NCBI GenBank assembly: GCA_013360945.1
Contig: JABWAQ010000031.1
Location: 1 to 34,530, forward strand
DNA: 34,530 nt
Direction of reading: 5' to 3'
Source of the DNA: Candidatus Brocadia sp.
Lineage (GTDB): Bacteria > Planctomycetota > Brocadiia > Brocadiales > Brocadiaceae
The position numbers and the translations under genes are program-made. The notes beneath the pieces are model-generated. The model had not been told where the DNA came from. It saw only the letters and a list, made by a program, of their open reading frames with translations, and did not search any database. Positions 10,268 to 17,975 of the stretch are shown piece after piece. The first letter of the stretch is position 1. Every line of letters starts with the position of its first letter.

Positions 10268-10475
10268 ATATAATATATTTTGCAAATAGATAAATTCTTA
10301 TCAATCCCCTTAGTTTATCCATGAGAGAATAGGGGTGGTCTTTTGGTTTAAGCTGTGCTGCGCTATGTATAACCTCTTGGCATGCACGTGTATATTTGAG
10401 GATGCAGTACTTTTTGACGTGATCGGTAGATTTTGGTTTCCTACAGGTGTTAACAGGATATCGGAAAGTTTTTAC

Positions 10476-11705
10476 TCAATTGCATGGTTTCTTTTCAAGT
10501 TTAATCGTTGAACGTTCCTCCAACATCCTGCGTGTCCGTTCAAGCTCGGTTGATAAGGTCTTTTCATCAGGCAGCGTCGTACGATATTCTGCTGCCAACA
10601 CTTTGTTGGGAAGCCCTTCCAGTGCGTAATGGGCAACGGCATTATCCTTCTGGGCGCAAAGTATCAAACCTACAGGCGGGTTTTCGTCCGGATGTGTCCA
10701 GTGCTCTCTGGCATAATTGAGGTAGAGATGCATTTGACCGGCATCGGCATGGGTGAATTTACCCAGTTTTAAATCGATTACTACAAGACAACGCAGGCGG
10801 CGATGAAAGAAGATCAAATCCACACGATACCACTCATCCCCAATGCGTAGGCGACGCTGGCGGCCTATGAAGGCAAAATCTCCCCCAAGTTCCAGTAGAA
10901 AAGCTTCAAGCTTGTGGATCAAGGCATCTTCGAGGTCATTCTCGGAGTATTCGTCTTTTAATCCAAGAAATTCCAGTACAAACGGGTCTTTAATCTCTTC
11001 TTCAGGTGTAACGGAATCTGCGGAGAGCGGCTTAGCCCCTTTTTTCAGCATGGTGGCCTTGTTTTTGGATAAAGCGGTGCGCTCATAGAATTGAGTAGCA
11101 ATCTGGCGTTCTAATTGACGCACACTCCAGCCTCCACGTAAGACTTCTGTCTCATAAAAAGCGCGTGCTTCGGGATTTTTCAATGAGAGCAGACGAACAT
11201 AATGTGACCATGGTAAGGGAAATAGTTTCGAGGAAAGTATTTGATTAAATTCCGCAGACTGTGTCTGCGATTTTTTTGTCGTTATCAGATCTTTTATATC
11301 TCTCGATGCTTCCTCAAATTCGCCAGACGTTGTCTGGCGAATTTCTGATGGTAATTTGCCAGACAGTGTCTGGCAAATCTTATCTGGTGGATAAACTCGG
11401 TAGAATTGTCGCATTTGCTGAAGATTTTGTCGAGAAAAACCACGGCCAAACCTCTTTGTCAGATCGGCTGCCATGCGATTGAGCAGTGCCTCCCCATAGG
11501 TTGCACGTTCTTTGCCAGCTTGCTCCCATTCCACAATTCTTCTTCCGATCTCCCAGTAAGTGGCAGTCATAATCGTATTGATCGCACGTGCTGAAGCTCG
11601 GCGGGCCGATTCGAGCAGACTAACGACCTCTGATAGGATGACGTCATAGCCTCCTGTGGTGCTATGGTTACTAAGCGGAATAATTTTCCTCGAATCTTTC
11701 TTCAT
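10476..11705 (-). CDS. DUF1016 / YhcG-type PDDEXK nuclease family protein
   Basis: A 409-residue protein of the DUF1016 (YhcG) family, common on mobile and defence-associated DNA and predicted to be a PD-(D/E)XK nuclease. The N-terminal helical DUF1016 domain covers about residues 20-125 (ATYWEIGRRIVEWEQ, GRGFSRQNLQQMRQFY). The nuclease domain is C-terminal, with VDLIFFHRRLRCLVVIDLK as the presumed D...(D)xK core near residues 314-332. Between them, residues about 130-160 are an insertion made largely of QTxS units encoded by three palindromes (11253-11378). It lies alone, convergent to the CysO-like gene and 33 bp upstream of carbamate kinase on the same strand. It is unrelated to the metabolic genes around it and probably horizontally acquired; its target is unknown. 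Confidence 0.85.
   Translation of the reverse strand: MKKDSRKIIPLSNHSTTGGYDVILSEVVSLLESARRASARAINTIMTATYWEIGRRIVEWEQAGKERATYGEALLNRMAADLTKRFGRGFSRQNLQQMRQFYRVYPPDKICQTLSGKLPSEIRQTTSGEFEEASRDIKDLITTKKSQTQSAEFNQILSSKLFPLPWSHYVRLLSLKNPEARAFYETEVLRGGWSVRQLERQIATQFYERTALSKNKATMLKKGAKPLSADSVTPEEEIKDPFVLEFLGLKDEYSENDLEDALIHKLEAFLLELGGDFAFIGRQRRLRIGDEWYRVDLIFFHRRLRCLVVIDLKLGKFTHADAGQMHLYLNYAREHWTHPDENPPVGLILCAQKDNAVAHYALEGLPNKVLAAEYRTTLPDEKTLSTELERTRRMLEERSTIKLEKKPCN
11253..11378. repeat. Three in-frame palindromes inside the DUF1016 gene
   Basis: Three related perfect palindromes with 3-nt loops lie within the coding region. Arms are 7 bp at 11253-11269 (CGCAGAC/GTCTGCG), 13 bp at 11316-11344 (core CGCCAGAC/GTCTGGCG) and 11 bp at 11354-11378 (core TGCCAGAC/GTCTGGCA). 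On the coding strand they encode CQTLSGK, RQTTSGE and SQTQSAE, so the reading frame is kept. They look like copies of one short hairpin element tolerated in a linker between two domains. Confidence 0.85.
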
Positions 11706-11738
11706 GGTTTTATCCCCAACATTGTTAGCGCAAACGAC

Positions 11739-12692
11739 TCAAGTTGAATTTTTTATAATCTTTGTGCCGGTATAGCCATCCATGGACTCTTTGACCTTGT
11801 CAATGGACGTGATGATTGCCATCTCGCCACCCCAGTTTAAAAAATTGATGGCTGCCTGAATCTTCGGTCCCATGCTTCCCGGCGGGAAATGTCCTTCCCG
11901 GAAATATTTTTGGGCTTCTTTTATCGTTAAGCTGCTTAATGCCCGCTCGTTTGGCTGTTTAAAGTTTAAAAAGACGTGCTCTACACCGGTAAGCATCATA
12001 AGGCAGTGAGCCTTAATATCCCTTGCCAGGACGGCAGAGGCAAGGTCTTTGTCAATCACCACGTCAACACCCTCTAAATCCCCGTCTTCTTTCAGAATGA
12101 CAGGGATGCCGCCTCCGCCGGCGGCTATAACAATATCACCTGCCTTTAACAGGGTTTTTACGGCCCTTTCTTCCACAATTTTCAGTGGGTTGGGTGAGGC
12201 TACAACCCGGCGGTATCCCCTGTGACTATCTTCGACGATATGCCAACCTTTTTCGCGATGCAAGCACTCCGCTTCTTCTCTGGCGAAGAAGGGTCCGATG
12301 GGTTTTGTGGGATTAGAAAAGGCATTGTCGCACTTATCGACGATGACCTGCGTCAAAACGGTAACGACGCATCTGTCGATACCCTCTTTTCGTAACCGGT
12401 TGGTCAGGGATTGTTGGATCATATACCCTATTGCACCCTCAGTGTCGGCTACACAGACACCCAGAGAAAGTTCGGGAATCTGATTCCGGCTGGCCTCTAC
12501 CATGAGTAGCAGATTGCCTACCTGCGGCCCATTCCCATGGGTAATGACCACCGTAAATCCCTGTTTCAGGCAATGTATAATCCCGTCGAGGCTCTTCCGG
12601 ACGTTCTCAAATTGCTCTGCAATCGTGCCCGCTTGACCCTTCCCGATAAGCGCATTTCCCCCTAAGGCAATGACGACAACGTTCTTCTTCAT
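11739..12692 (-). CDS. arcC: Carbamate kinase
   Basis: Carbamate kinase interconverts ATP plus carbamate and ADP plus carbamoyl phosphate. In fermenters it makes ATP, and elsewhere it may supply carbamoyl phosphate. The 317-residue protein matches the family length. It shows the amino-acid-kinase opening VIALGGNALIGKG, the HGNGPQVG motif near residue 52, the glycine-rich AAGGGGIPV near residue 189 and the C-terminal FPPGSMGPKIQA. Its ATG overlaps the TGA of the upstream GTPase gene (ATGA at 12689-12692), so the two should be translationally coupled. No arginine deiminase or ornithine carbamoyltransferase gene is in view, so the source or use of carbamoyl phosphate cannot be told here. Confidence 0.95.
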   Translation of the reverse strand: MKKNVVVIALGGNALIGKGQAGTIAEQFENVRKSLDGIIHCLKQGFTVVITHGNGPQVGNLLLMVEASRNQIPELSLGVCVADTEGAIGYMIQQSLTNRLRKEGIDRCVVTVLTQVIVDKCDNAFSNPTKPIGPFFAREEAECLHREKGWHIVEDSHRGYRRVVASPNPLKIVEERAVKTLLKAGDIVIAAGGGGIPVILKEDGDLEGVDVVIDKDLASAVLARDIKAHCLMMLTGVEHVFLNFKQPNERALSSLTIKEAQKYFREGHFPPGSMGPKIQAAINFLNWGGEMAIITSIDKVKESMDGYTGTKIIKNST

Positions 12693-14032
12693 CGGAGCCT
12701 TGTTTCCAGGAGTTCTTTGAGTGTGGGTGTGCCTATTTCCTGTAAATGATACCGAACCCGGTCGGTTGGTTTGTCTATGGATATGAGTTTTCTCAGGTCG
12801 ATAGGGGTGCCAATAATTACCAGGTCACATGGAGTCCGGTCTATTGTTTCCCGCAATTCTTCCATCTGCGAATGCCCATACCCCATAGCTGGTAAGAGAT
12901 TTCTGATGTGCGGATATTTCTCAAGAGTTTCGGCAATTGACCCTACTGCATAGGGTCTTGGGTCGACAATCTCCATTGCACCATACTGTTTTGCGGCAAG
13001 AACTCCGGCGCCAAAGGTCATGCCGCCATGTGTTAAGGTTGGACCATCTTCAATGACCAATGTGCGCCTGCCTTTTATGAGGCCGGGTTTTTCAACAGTT
13101 ACCGGTAATGCGGCATCCACAATAACTGCATTGGAATTTGATTGTTTTATATGCTCTTTAACAAGGCGTATATTTTCTGGCTTTGCGGTATCTTCTTTGC
13201 TGATGACAACGATGTCTGCCAGGAGAAGATTTGTTTCTCCCGGATAATAGGCAAGCTCATGCCCTGGCCGGTGTGGGTCTACGATGGTAATATGAACATC
13301 GGGTACATAGAAGGGGGTGTCATTGTTACCACCATCCCAAACGATAATATCCGCCTCTTTTTCTGCCTCCGCCAGAATTACTGCATAATCCACACCCGCA
13401 TATACGACGGTGTGCTGTTCTACGTGGGGTTCATATTCCTCAATCTCTTCAATGGTGCAATCGTGTTTCTGAAAGTCGTCATATGAACCGAATCGTTGGA
13501 GGCGTTGTTTGGAGAGGTCACCATAGGGCATCGGGTGTCGTACAACAACGACTTTTTTCCCCATTCCTTTTATAATTTCACAGACCTTTCGTGAAGCAGG
13601 GCTCTTGCCACTGCCGGTTCTGACTGCGCAGACAGCAATAACCGGTTTTTTGCTCTTGAGCATGGTTTGCCTTGCGCCAGGGAGGGTGAATTGCGCGCCT
13701 GATGCATTCACCAGGCTGGCCTTATGCATAACGTATTCGTGTGAGACGTCACTATAGGAAAATACCACCTCGTCAATTACATGAAGTTTTATGAGGAAGG
13801 ACAGTTTTTCTTCAGATTCGATGGGAATTCCACTGGGGTACAATTTACCTGCCAATGAAGATGGGTATTGCCTTCCCGCGATATTCGGTATCTGTGCTGC
13901 CGTAAAAGCAATTACTTCGTATTCGGGGTTATCACGGAAACAGACATTAAAATTATGAAAATCACGACCTGCTGCTCCCATAATAAGGACTTTTTTTCTG
14001 TTTGCCATAGGGTTTATTACCTTGTAAAACAT
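12689..14032 (-). CDS. Cyclic 2,3-diphosphoglycerate synthetase-like GTPase/P-loop protein
   Basis: A P-loop protein of up to 447 residues, of the family often annotated as cyclic 2,3-diphosphoglycerate synthetase or simply GTPase. An N-terminal Rossmann-like part (KVLIMGAAGRDFHNFN) is followed by the nucleotide-binding loop RTGSGKSPASRKV near residues 147-159. A Walker B/G3-like IVWDGGNNDTPFY follows near residue 250. True cDPG synthesis is known from methanogens, so the annotation should not be taken as function in a bacterium. Two starts are possible: ATG at 14032 (3 bp after the kinase stop) or ATG at 14008, which begins the conserved MANRKKVLIMGAAGRD and has an AAGG about 11 nt before it. 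I favour 14008. The gene overlaps arcC by 4 bp. Confidence 0.85.
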   Translation of the reverse strand: MFYKVINPMANRKKVLIMGAAGRDFHNFNVCFRDNPEYEVIAFTAAQIPNIAGRQYPSSLAGKLYPSGIPIESEEKLSFLIKLHVIDEVVFSYSDVSHEYVMHKASLVNASGAQFTLPGARQTMLKSKKPVIAVCAVRTGSGKSPASRKVCEIIKGMGKKVVVVRHPMPYGDLSKQRLQRFGSYDDFQKHDCTIEEIEEYEPHVEQHTVVYAGVDYAVILAEAEKEADIIVWDGGNNDTPFYVPDVHITIVDPHRPGHELAYYPGETNLLLADIVVISKEDTAKPENIRLVKEHIKQSNSNAVIVDAALPVTVEKPGLIKGRRTLVIEDGPTLTHGGMTFGAGVLAAKQYGAMEIVDPRPYAVGSIAETLEKYPHIRNLLPAMGYGHSQMEELRETIDRTPCDLVIIGTPIDLRKLISIDKPTDRVRYHLQEIGTPTLKELLETRLR

Positions 14033-14035
14033 CTT

Positions 14036-14716
14036 TTATTGTAATATGTTTCTAACCACGCGCCATACCTTATCTGCAATGAACTGTTCCGATAACAACT
14101 TGCCATTTTCTGTGCAATCAATGGTTATCCAGTCGTTTTTCCCTTTGGCAATTTCCAGGAAAGTTTGTTGCGCATATCGTAAATGGTTAATATCCTCTTC
14201 GTGGATATCTTTTCTTTCCCCTGCCAGGTAAGCGCGTTGTTCCTTTTTTTCAACAAGCTGATAAGCAATTTCTGCTGGTACGTGTAATAGGATATTGAGA
14301 TTAGATCGAGGGACGGCAAATACCTGATATTCCAAGGTATCCAACCATTGAAAAAACCTTTCTTTCTCGGTAGAACTTCTGATTTTACCGCCCTGGTGGG
14401 CCATGTTGTCGCATACATAGCGGTTTGATACGATAATCTTGCCCTCATTAAGCCAAGTGCTTATCTGCTCCTTGCACTCCCATCGGTCCCCCGCATAGAG
14501 AATTGATGCTAAGTATGGGCTTACGGTGTCTGCACTGCCAAACTCACCCTTGAGATATTTCGTGACCATGTCAGCAAAAAAAGTCTTACCATACTGAGGG
14601 AAGTCTGTAGTAACAACTGAATACCCCTCTTTCAGCAATCGTTCATATAGGAACTTCGACTGCACCGTCTTACCGCTGCCGTCGATGCCAGTGACAACAA
14701 TGAGCCTTCCCTGCAT
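14036..14716 (-). CDS. tmk: Thymidylate kinase-like nucleoside-monophosphate kinase
   Basis: The 226-residue protein has the dTMP kinase layout: P-loop GIDGSGKT at residues 10-17, a substrate segment TDFPQYGKTF near residue 37, and SNRYVCDNMAHQGGK near residue 96 in place of the usual DRY box. A lid-like region KKEQRAYLAGERKDIHE follows near residue 157. dTMP kinase phosphorylates dTMP to dTDP for DNA synthesis. It starts the minus-strand run tmk, cDPGS-like GTPase, arcC, with 3 bp or overlapping junctions. AGGA lies 9 nt before the ATG, inside the end of a small upstream ORF. Its consistent packing with a carbamate kinase raises the chance that this is a specialised paralogue, but sequence alone fits Tmk. 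Confidence 0.85.
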   Translation of the reverse strand: MQGRLIVVTGIDGSGKTVQSKFLYERLLKEGYSVVTTDFPQYGKTFFADMVTKYLKGEFGSADTVSPYLASILYAGDRWECKEQISTWLNEGKIIVSNRYVCDNMAHQGGKIRSSTEKERFFQWLDTLEYQVFAVPRSNLNILLHVPAEIAYQLVEKKEQRAYLAGERKDIHEEDINHLRYAQQTFLEIAKGKNDWITIDCTENGKLLSEQFIADKVWRVVRNILQ

Positions 14717-14721
14717 TCAAT

Positions 14722-14859
14722 TTATTCCTTTTCTGTAAATGAGACAACTTTTTCCAGCCAGTCAAGCTCTTCCCCATAGGGAAGCTTCATATAATTTACG
14801 ATATCCTCTTTTCCCGTGGTATAATGAAGAAAGTAGTTGCGCTTTGAACAAAAAGCCAT
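14722..14859 (-). CDS. Small hypothetical ORF directly upstream of tmk
   Basis: A 45-codon ORF (starts MAFCSKRNYFLHY, ends VVSFTEKE) stops 5 bp before the tmk ATG, so it could be translationally coupled to tmk. A purine-rich GAGAAAGAG lies before its ATG. The peptide has mixed, protein-like composition rather than low complexity. I do not recognise it. It could be a real small protein, the remnant of a longer gene, or chance. Confidence 0.35.
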   Translation of the reverse strand: MAFCSKRNYFLHYTTGKEDIVNYMKLPYGEELDWLEKVVSFTEKE

Positions 14860-14910
14860 ACTCTTTCTCGACTCGAAGTGAATTCGTTTAGTAAGTCAGT
14901 AAAATTGTAA

Positions 14911-15005
14911 CAGTTCAGCATCCCCACCTGACCTCCCCCATCGAGGGGGAGGAAGTGTTTTTCCCCGCCCCTGGTGGGAGGGGATAGGGGAGGGGGGGTG
15001 AACTG
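14911..15005. repeat. GC-rich hairpin repeat element with short terminal inverted repeats
   Basis: A 95-bp block unlike its AT-rich surroundings is bounded by CAGTTCA (14911-14917) and its exact inverse TGAACTG (14999-15005). Inside is a hairpin CCTCCCCC/GGGGGAGG (14932-14939 and 14945-14952) and a G-rich tail. It resembles non-coding dispersed repeats common in environmental genomes. The rest of 14860-15372 holds two doubtful tiny ORFs and a possible promoter. Confidence 0.6.
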
Positions 15006-15041
15006 ATACGTAAAATTCAAGTCAAAAAAAGGAGTATATCT

Positions 15042-15095
15042 GTGAAGGATATTAAGACAAAGAAGCGGAAGAAAATCAATAAGAAAAGCCATTGA
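15042..15095 (+). CDS. Possible 17-residue lysine-rich peptide
   Basis: GTG at 15042 is preceded by a strong AAAAGGAG about 8 nt upstream. It opens a 17-codon frame (MKDIKTKKRKKINKKSH) ending in TGA. The Lys-rich start recalls very small basic proteins of the COX24/AURKAIP1 type, but those are longer, so this would be truncated. Reported only because of the ribosome site; it may be a remnant or chance. Confidence 0.25.
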   Translation: MKDIKTKKRKKINKKSH

Positions 15096-15105
15096 AAGAA
15101 GTTTT

Positions 15106-15237
15106 ATGAAGCTGTGTATTCGTGGAGGCGGAAAAGATTATCGGATCCCCATTAAAGCGACCGGACATCCCCTTCGTTATAAGCATAGAAAACATTACCG
15201 TATCTTGATTCCATCATTGCCTGCACAGATGGCTTAA
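15106..15237 (+). CDS. Possible 43-residue basic small protein
   Basis: An ATG-started frame of 43 codons (starts MKLCIRGGGKDYRIP, ends SLPAQMA) begins 10 nt after the lysine-rich 17-codon ORF. An AGAAG is close upstream. It is rich in Arg, His and Lys. I do not recognise a family. Tandem placement with the preceding tiny ORF might mean a small operon or two pieces of a broken gene. Confidence 0.25.
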   Translation: MKLCIRGGGKDYRIPIKATGHPLRYKHRKHYRILIPSLPAQMA

Positions 15238-15262
15238 TTGGGGAAGCGCAAAAATTTGTCTT

Positions 15263-15290
15263 TTGATTTTTTCGTGGCCGTATTTATAAT
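15263..15290 (+). promoter_or_regulatory. Possible promoter of the DNA glycosylase gene
   Basis: A -10 box TATAAT (15285-15290) lies 16 bp downstream of TTGATT (15263-15268). The region is AT-rich, so chance is not excluded. The predicted leader to the TTG start at 15373 would be about 75 nt. Confidence 0.45.
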
Positions 15291-15372
15291 AAATTTGCCG
15301 TTTTCATTGAATTTTTACTAAACATTAAATTTATTTCAGAAGATACTGTTCTTTTCTTGTTTAAGATGTAAC

Positions 15373-16182
15373 TTGCCTAAAATCCTCGTAAACGATTTTA
15401 ATCTTGAATCAACCCTTTTGTGTGGCCAACTGTTTCGGGTATCGAGAATGGAAGATTGGTATTCTGTTGCGGTAAGGGATCGAATCTTTCGGGTTCGGCA
15501 GTCTGCCAATCATTTAGAATTCCAGGGTGTTGACCAGAAATTTCTGGTATATTATTTTGCCCTAGACGAATCGTATTCCACGATTCTGGCACAGATAAAC
15601 AAGGATCCGCATATCGGTGAGGCGATAAGGAGATACCGCGGTTTGCGTATTGTACGGCAAGACCCCTGGGAATGCTTAATATCGTTTCTCTGCTCTTCAG
15701 CGGCTAATATCCCCAAGATAAAATTAAATCTTGAAATGTTGTCGCAATCCTTTGGAAAAAAGATTATGCAGGATGAGCTGGAGGGGTACTCATTCCCCAA
15801 TCCGGGTGATTTGAATAACTATGAACAGATTGTGCGGGCAAAAACTGGTTTTCGGGCAAAATACCTTAAGACCGCCAACGACCACGTGAGTGAGTCCCTT
15901 TTACAGTCATTAAAAAAACTTCCCTATACCGAGGCAAAGACAGCGCTGAAAAACATACCGGGGGTTGGTGATAAGATTGCCGATTGCATCCTTTTGTTTT
16001 CACTGGGTTTTACAGAGGCATTTCCCATCGATACGTGGATGAAAAAGATTCTTCGAAAGCGGTATTTTAAAAATAAAGTGGTATCAAATCGGCAACTGCA
16101 GGATTTTGGGGGAGAATATTTTGGCAGATATGCGGGTTATGCCCAGCAATTTCTTTATATGCTGGCAAGAGAATCCCGATAA
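15373..16182 (+). CDS. ogg: 8-oxoguanine DNA glycosylase / AP lyase (OGG1-type HhH-GPD)
   Basis: A 269-residue helix-hairpin-helix GPD glycosylase that removes oxidised guanine from DNA. Its order follows OGG1: an N-terminal OGG domain (about residues 5-95), then HhH-GPD. The hairpin IPGVGDKIADCILL holds the presumed Schiff-base Lys201, and PIDTW holds the catalytic Asp220, matching Lys249 and Asp268 of human OGG1. The conserved DPWECLISFLCSS lies at residues 97-109. The start must be non-ATG: TTG at 15373 begins the homologous region, and the only nearby upstream ATG runs straight into TAA. No Shine-Dalgarno is evident. It is monocistronic and converges on fprA. Confidence 0.88.
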   Translation: MPKILVNDFNLESTLLCGQLFRVSRMEDWYSVAVRDRIFRVRQSANHLEFQGVDQKFLVYYFALDESYSTILAQINKDPHIGEAIRRYRGLRIVRQDPWECLISFLCSSAANIPKIKLNLEMLSQSFGKKIMQDELEGYSFPNPGDLNNYEQIVRAKTGFRAKYLKTANDHVSESLLQSLKKLPYTEAKTALKNIPGVGDKIADCILLFSLGFTEAFPIDTWMKKILRKRYFKNKVVSNRQLQDFGGEYFGRYAGYAQQFLYMLARESR

Positions 16183-16216
16183 TAAAATTACGATTGTCTT
16201 GCAAGAGAGGGGATTT

Positions 16217-17413
16217 TTACGTCACCGGGTTCGTTGTAAGGGATTTTGCAAAATCGTATCCAAAGAAGAAACACTTTTTCAGGTCCTCCTCTGTTGGAGT
16301 TAAAAGAACCTTTATTGGAGGCTGAACAACATTGAGTTTCAGGCCCCTCAACCGTTCTTCCATAAGTTTTGTTGCCTCTCCACTCCATCCATAGGTACCA
16401 AAGGTTGCGCATTTTTTAAGTTTGGCGTTAACGCTGAACATAATGTTGATTATATTCCAGAGAGGTAATAGTGCATCGCCATTTATCGTTGATGAACCCA
16501 ACAGGATTCCGTCGGCAGATTCAATTTCACATCGCATAAGTTCGGGAGATACGCTTGCTGCATCGAACAGTTTGACCTCCGTATTCATCGTAGATGCCCC
16601 TCTGGTTACTGCCTCCGCCATCTTCCTGGTATTTCCATACATGGACGCATAAAAGATCAATATCAGTTTTTTATCGGGATTTTTCCTGGATGTACTCCAC
16701 TCTTTATAGGCATTGATGTATTTCCACGGATCGGTCCTGAGGATGGGACCATGGCTTGGGGCAATTAACTGGATATTCAGGTTTTGTATCTTTTCTATTG
16801 CCTCGAGGATCTTTTTCCGGTAAGGGCCCATGACGTGCTCAAAATAATACTGAAAATCTTCAAAAAAGGTATCAACCCGATCATCAAAAAGCCGTTCGTC
16901 GCAAAAATGGGTTGCAAAACCATCACAAGGAAACAGCACCTGATCTTCTTCCAAATATGTAAACATCGTATCTGGCCAATGCCAGTATGGCGCATGGATA
17001 AATTTTAATTGCTTGTTGCCCAGGCTGACACACTCGCCATCTTCAACTGTTTTTCCCTTCACTTCCGTGTGAAGGATGTTTTTCAGGAAAAGGGCCGCTG
17101 TTTTTGTGGATAGGATTTGTGCATTCGGGGTCTCTTTCAAGAGAAAGGGCAATGCACCCGAATGATCCATCTCTGTGTGATTAACAACGATATAACAAAT
17201 GTCCTTGAGGTTGATTAGCGAACGGAGTTTTTCTATATATTCCTGAGTAAATTTCTCATGAACGCCGTCGATAAGGGTGGGTTTATCTGCCTGAATGAGA
17301 TAGGAGTTATAGGTGGTTCCGAATCGGGCTTGAAACACCGCATCGAATACCCTGACGGTGGCATTCAATATCCCGACCCAATGAATATCTTTTTTGATTT
17401 CTAAGGTCTGCAT
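16217..17413 (-). CDS. fprA: FprA-type flavodiiron protein (O2/NO reductase)
   Basis: A-type flavoproteins reduce O2 to water and/or NO to N2O in the cytoplasm of anaerobes. The 398-residue protein has both core domains. The metallo-beta-lactamase domain has diiron ligands His79, Glu81, Asp83 and His84 in HTEMDH, the HWPD motif at 145-148, Asp164 in FPCDGF, and a late His in APSHGP. The flavodoxin domain starts near residue 252, with an FMN loop YASMYGNTRKM. No rubredoxin domain is attached, so an external electron donor is needed. The ATG follows the leuD TAA with no gap and has no Shine-Dalgarno of its own, suggesting coupling. Placement behind oxygen-sensitive iron-sulfur enzymes (LeuC, activase) suggests protection against O2 or NO. 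Confidence 0.93.
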   Translation of the reverse strand: MQTLEIKKDIHWVGILNATVRVFDAVFQARFGTTYNSYLIQADKPTLIDGVHEKFTQEYIEKLRSLINLKDICYIVVNHTEMDHSGALPFLLKETPNAQILSTKTAALFLKNILHTEVKGKTVEDGECVSLGNKQLKFIHAPYWHWPDTMFTYLEEDQVLFPCDGFATHFCDERLFDDRVDTFFEDFQYYFEHVMGPYRKKILEAIEKIQNLNIQLIAPSHGPILRTDPWKYINAYKEWSTSRKNPDKKLILIFYASMYGNTRKMAEAVTRGASTMNTEVKLFDAASVSPELMRCEIESADGILLGSSTINGDALLPLWNIINIMFSVNAKLKKCATFGTYGWSGEATKLMEERLRGLKLNVVQPPIKVLLTPTEEDLKKCFFFGYDFAKSLTTNPVT

Positions 17414-17905
17414 TTAAGCAACATTCATCTTTTTTTTCACAAAATTCATTAATCCACCGGCTTGAATGATTTCCTGCATCTCCAGGGGAAATGGCTCGAA
17501 TTTAAATCTTTTTTTTGAGGTGTGATCAATGATTTCGCCGGTCACCAATTTAGCTTCTACTTCATCACCTTCCCGAATTTGTTCTGCCGCTTCAGGACAT
17601 TCAAAGATAGGCAGACCAATATTGATGGCATTTCTAAAAAAGATACGGGCAAATGACTTTGCAATGACACATGAAATCCCCGCGGCCTTGATGGCAATCG
17701 GTGCATGCTCCCGGGAGGAACCGCATCCGAAATTATCTCCAGCCACAATAGCATCGCCTGCCTTAGCTTTTTTCACAAAATTGGGGTCGGCATCTTCCAT
17801 GCAATGAGAAGCCAGTTCTTTTGTATCAGTCGTATTCAGATACCGCGCCGGTATTATCTCATCCGTGTTAATATTATTTCCAAATTTCCAGCATTTACCT
17901 TTCAT
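17414..17905 (-). CDS. leuD: 3-isopropylmalate dehydratase small subunit (LeuD family)
   Basis: LeuD and LeuC together isomerise 2-isopropylmalate to 3-isopropylmalate in leucine synthesis. The 163-residue protein is of the short, archaeal-like type. It shows [15 protein letters not shown] at the N-terminus and the swivel-domain signature [16 protein letters not shown] near residue 57. Homoaconitase or related hydro-lyase small subunits share these features, so substrate identity rests on family habit. GAGG lies 6 nt before the ATG. It sits between the giant activase gene (70 bp upstream) and fprA (directly abutting), with leuC beyond the activase. Confidence 0.9.
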   Translation of the reverse strand: MKGKCWKFGNNINTDEIIPARYLNTTDTKELASHCMEDADPNFVKKAKAGDAIVAGDNFGCGSSREHAPIAIKAAGISCVIAKSFARIFFRNAINIGLPIFECPEAAEQIREGDEVEAKLVTGEIIDHTSKKRFKFEPFPLEMQEIIQAGGLMNFVKKKMNVA

Positions 17906-17975
17906 TATTGCCTCGTTAGTCTATAAGGGGACAAGTACAACGCATCCCTCCATGAATTACTAAAACATTCCATTA

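Noticed and set aside
11253-11378. CRISPR-like repeat array
   Set aside because: The three units are short palindromes with unequal spacing inside an intact reading frame; there are no uniform spacers and no cas genes.
12689-14032. True cyclic 2,3-diphosphoglycerate synthetase
   Set aside because: Family resemblance only; the compound is known from methanogens and nothing else here supports its synthesis.
14796-15092. 98-codon minus-strand ORF
   Set aside because: Its middle (TPPPLSPPTRGGEKHFLPLDG) is a translation of the GC-rich repeat at 14911-15005; there is no family resemblance or ribosome site.
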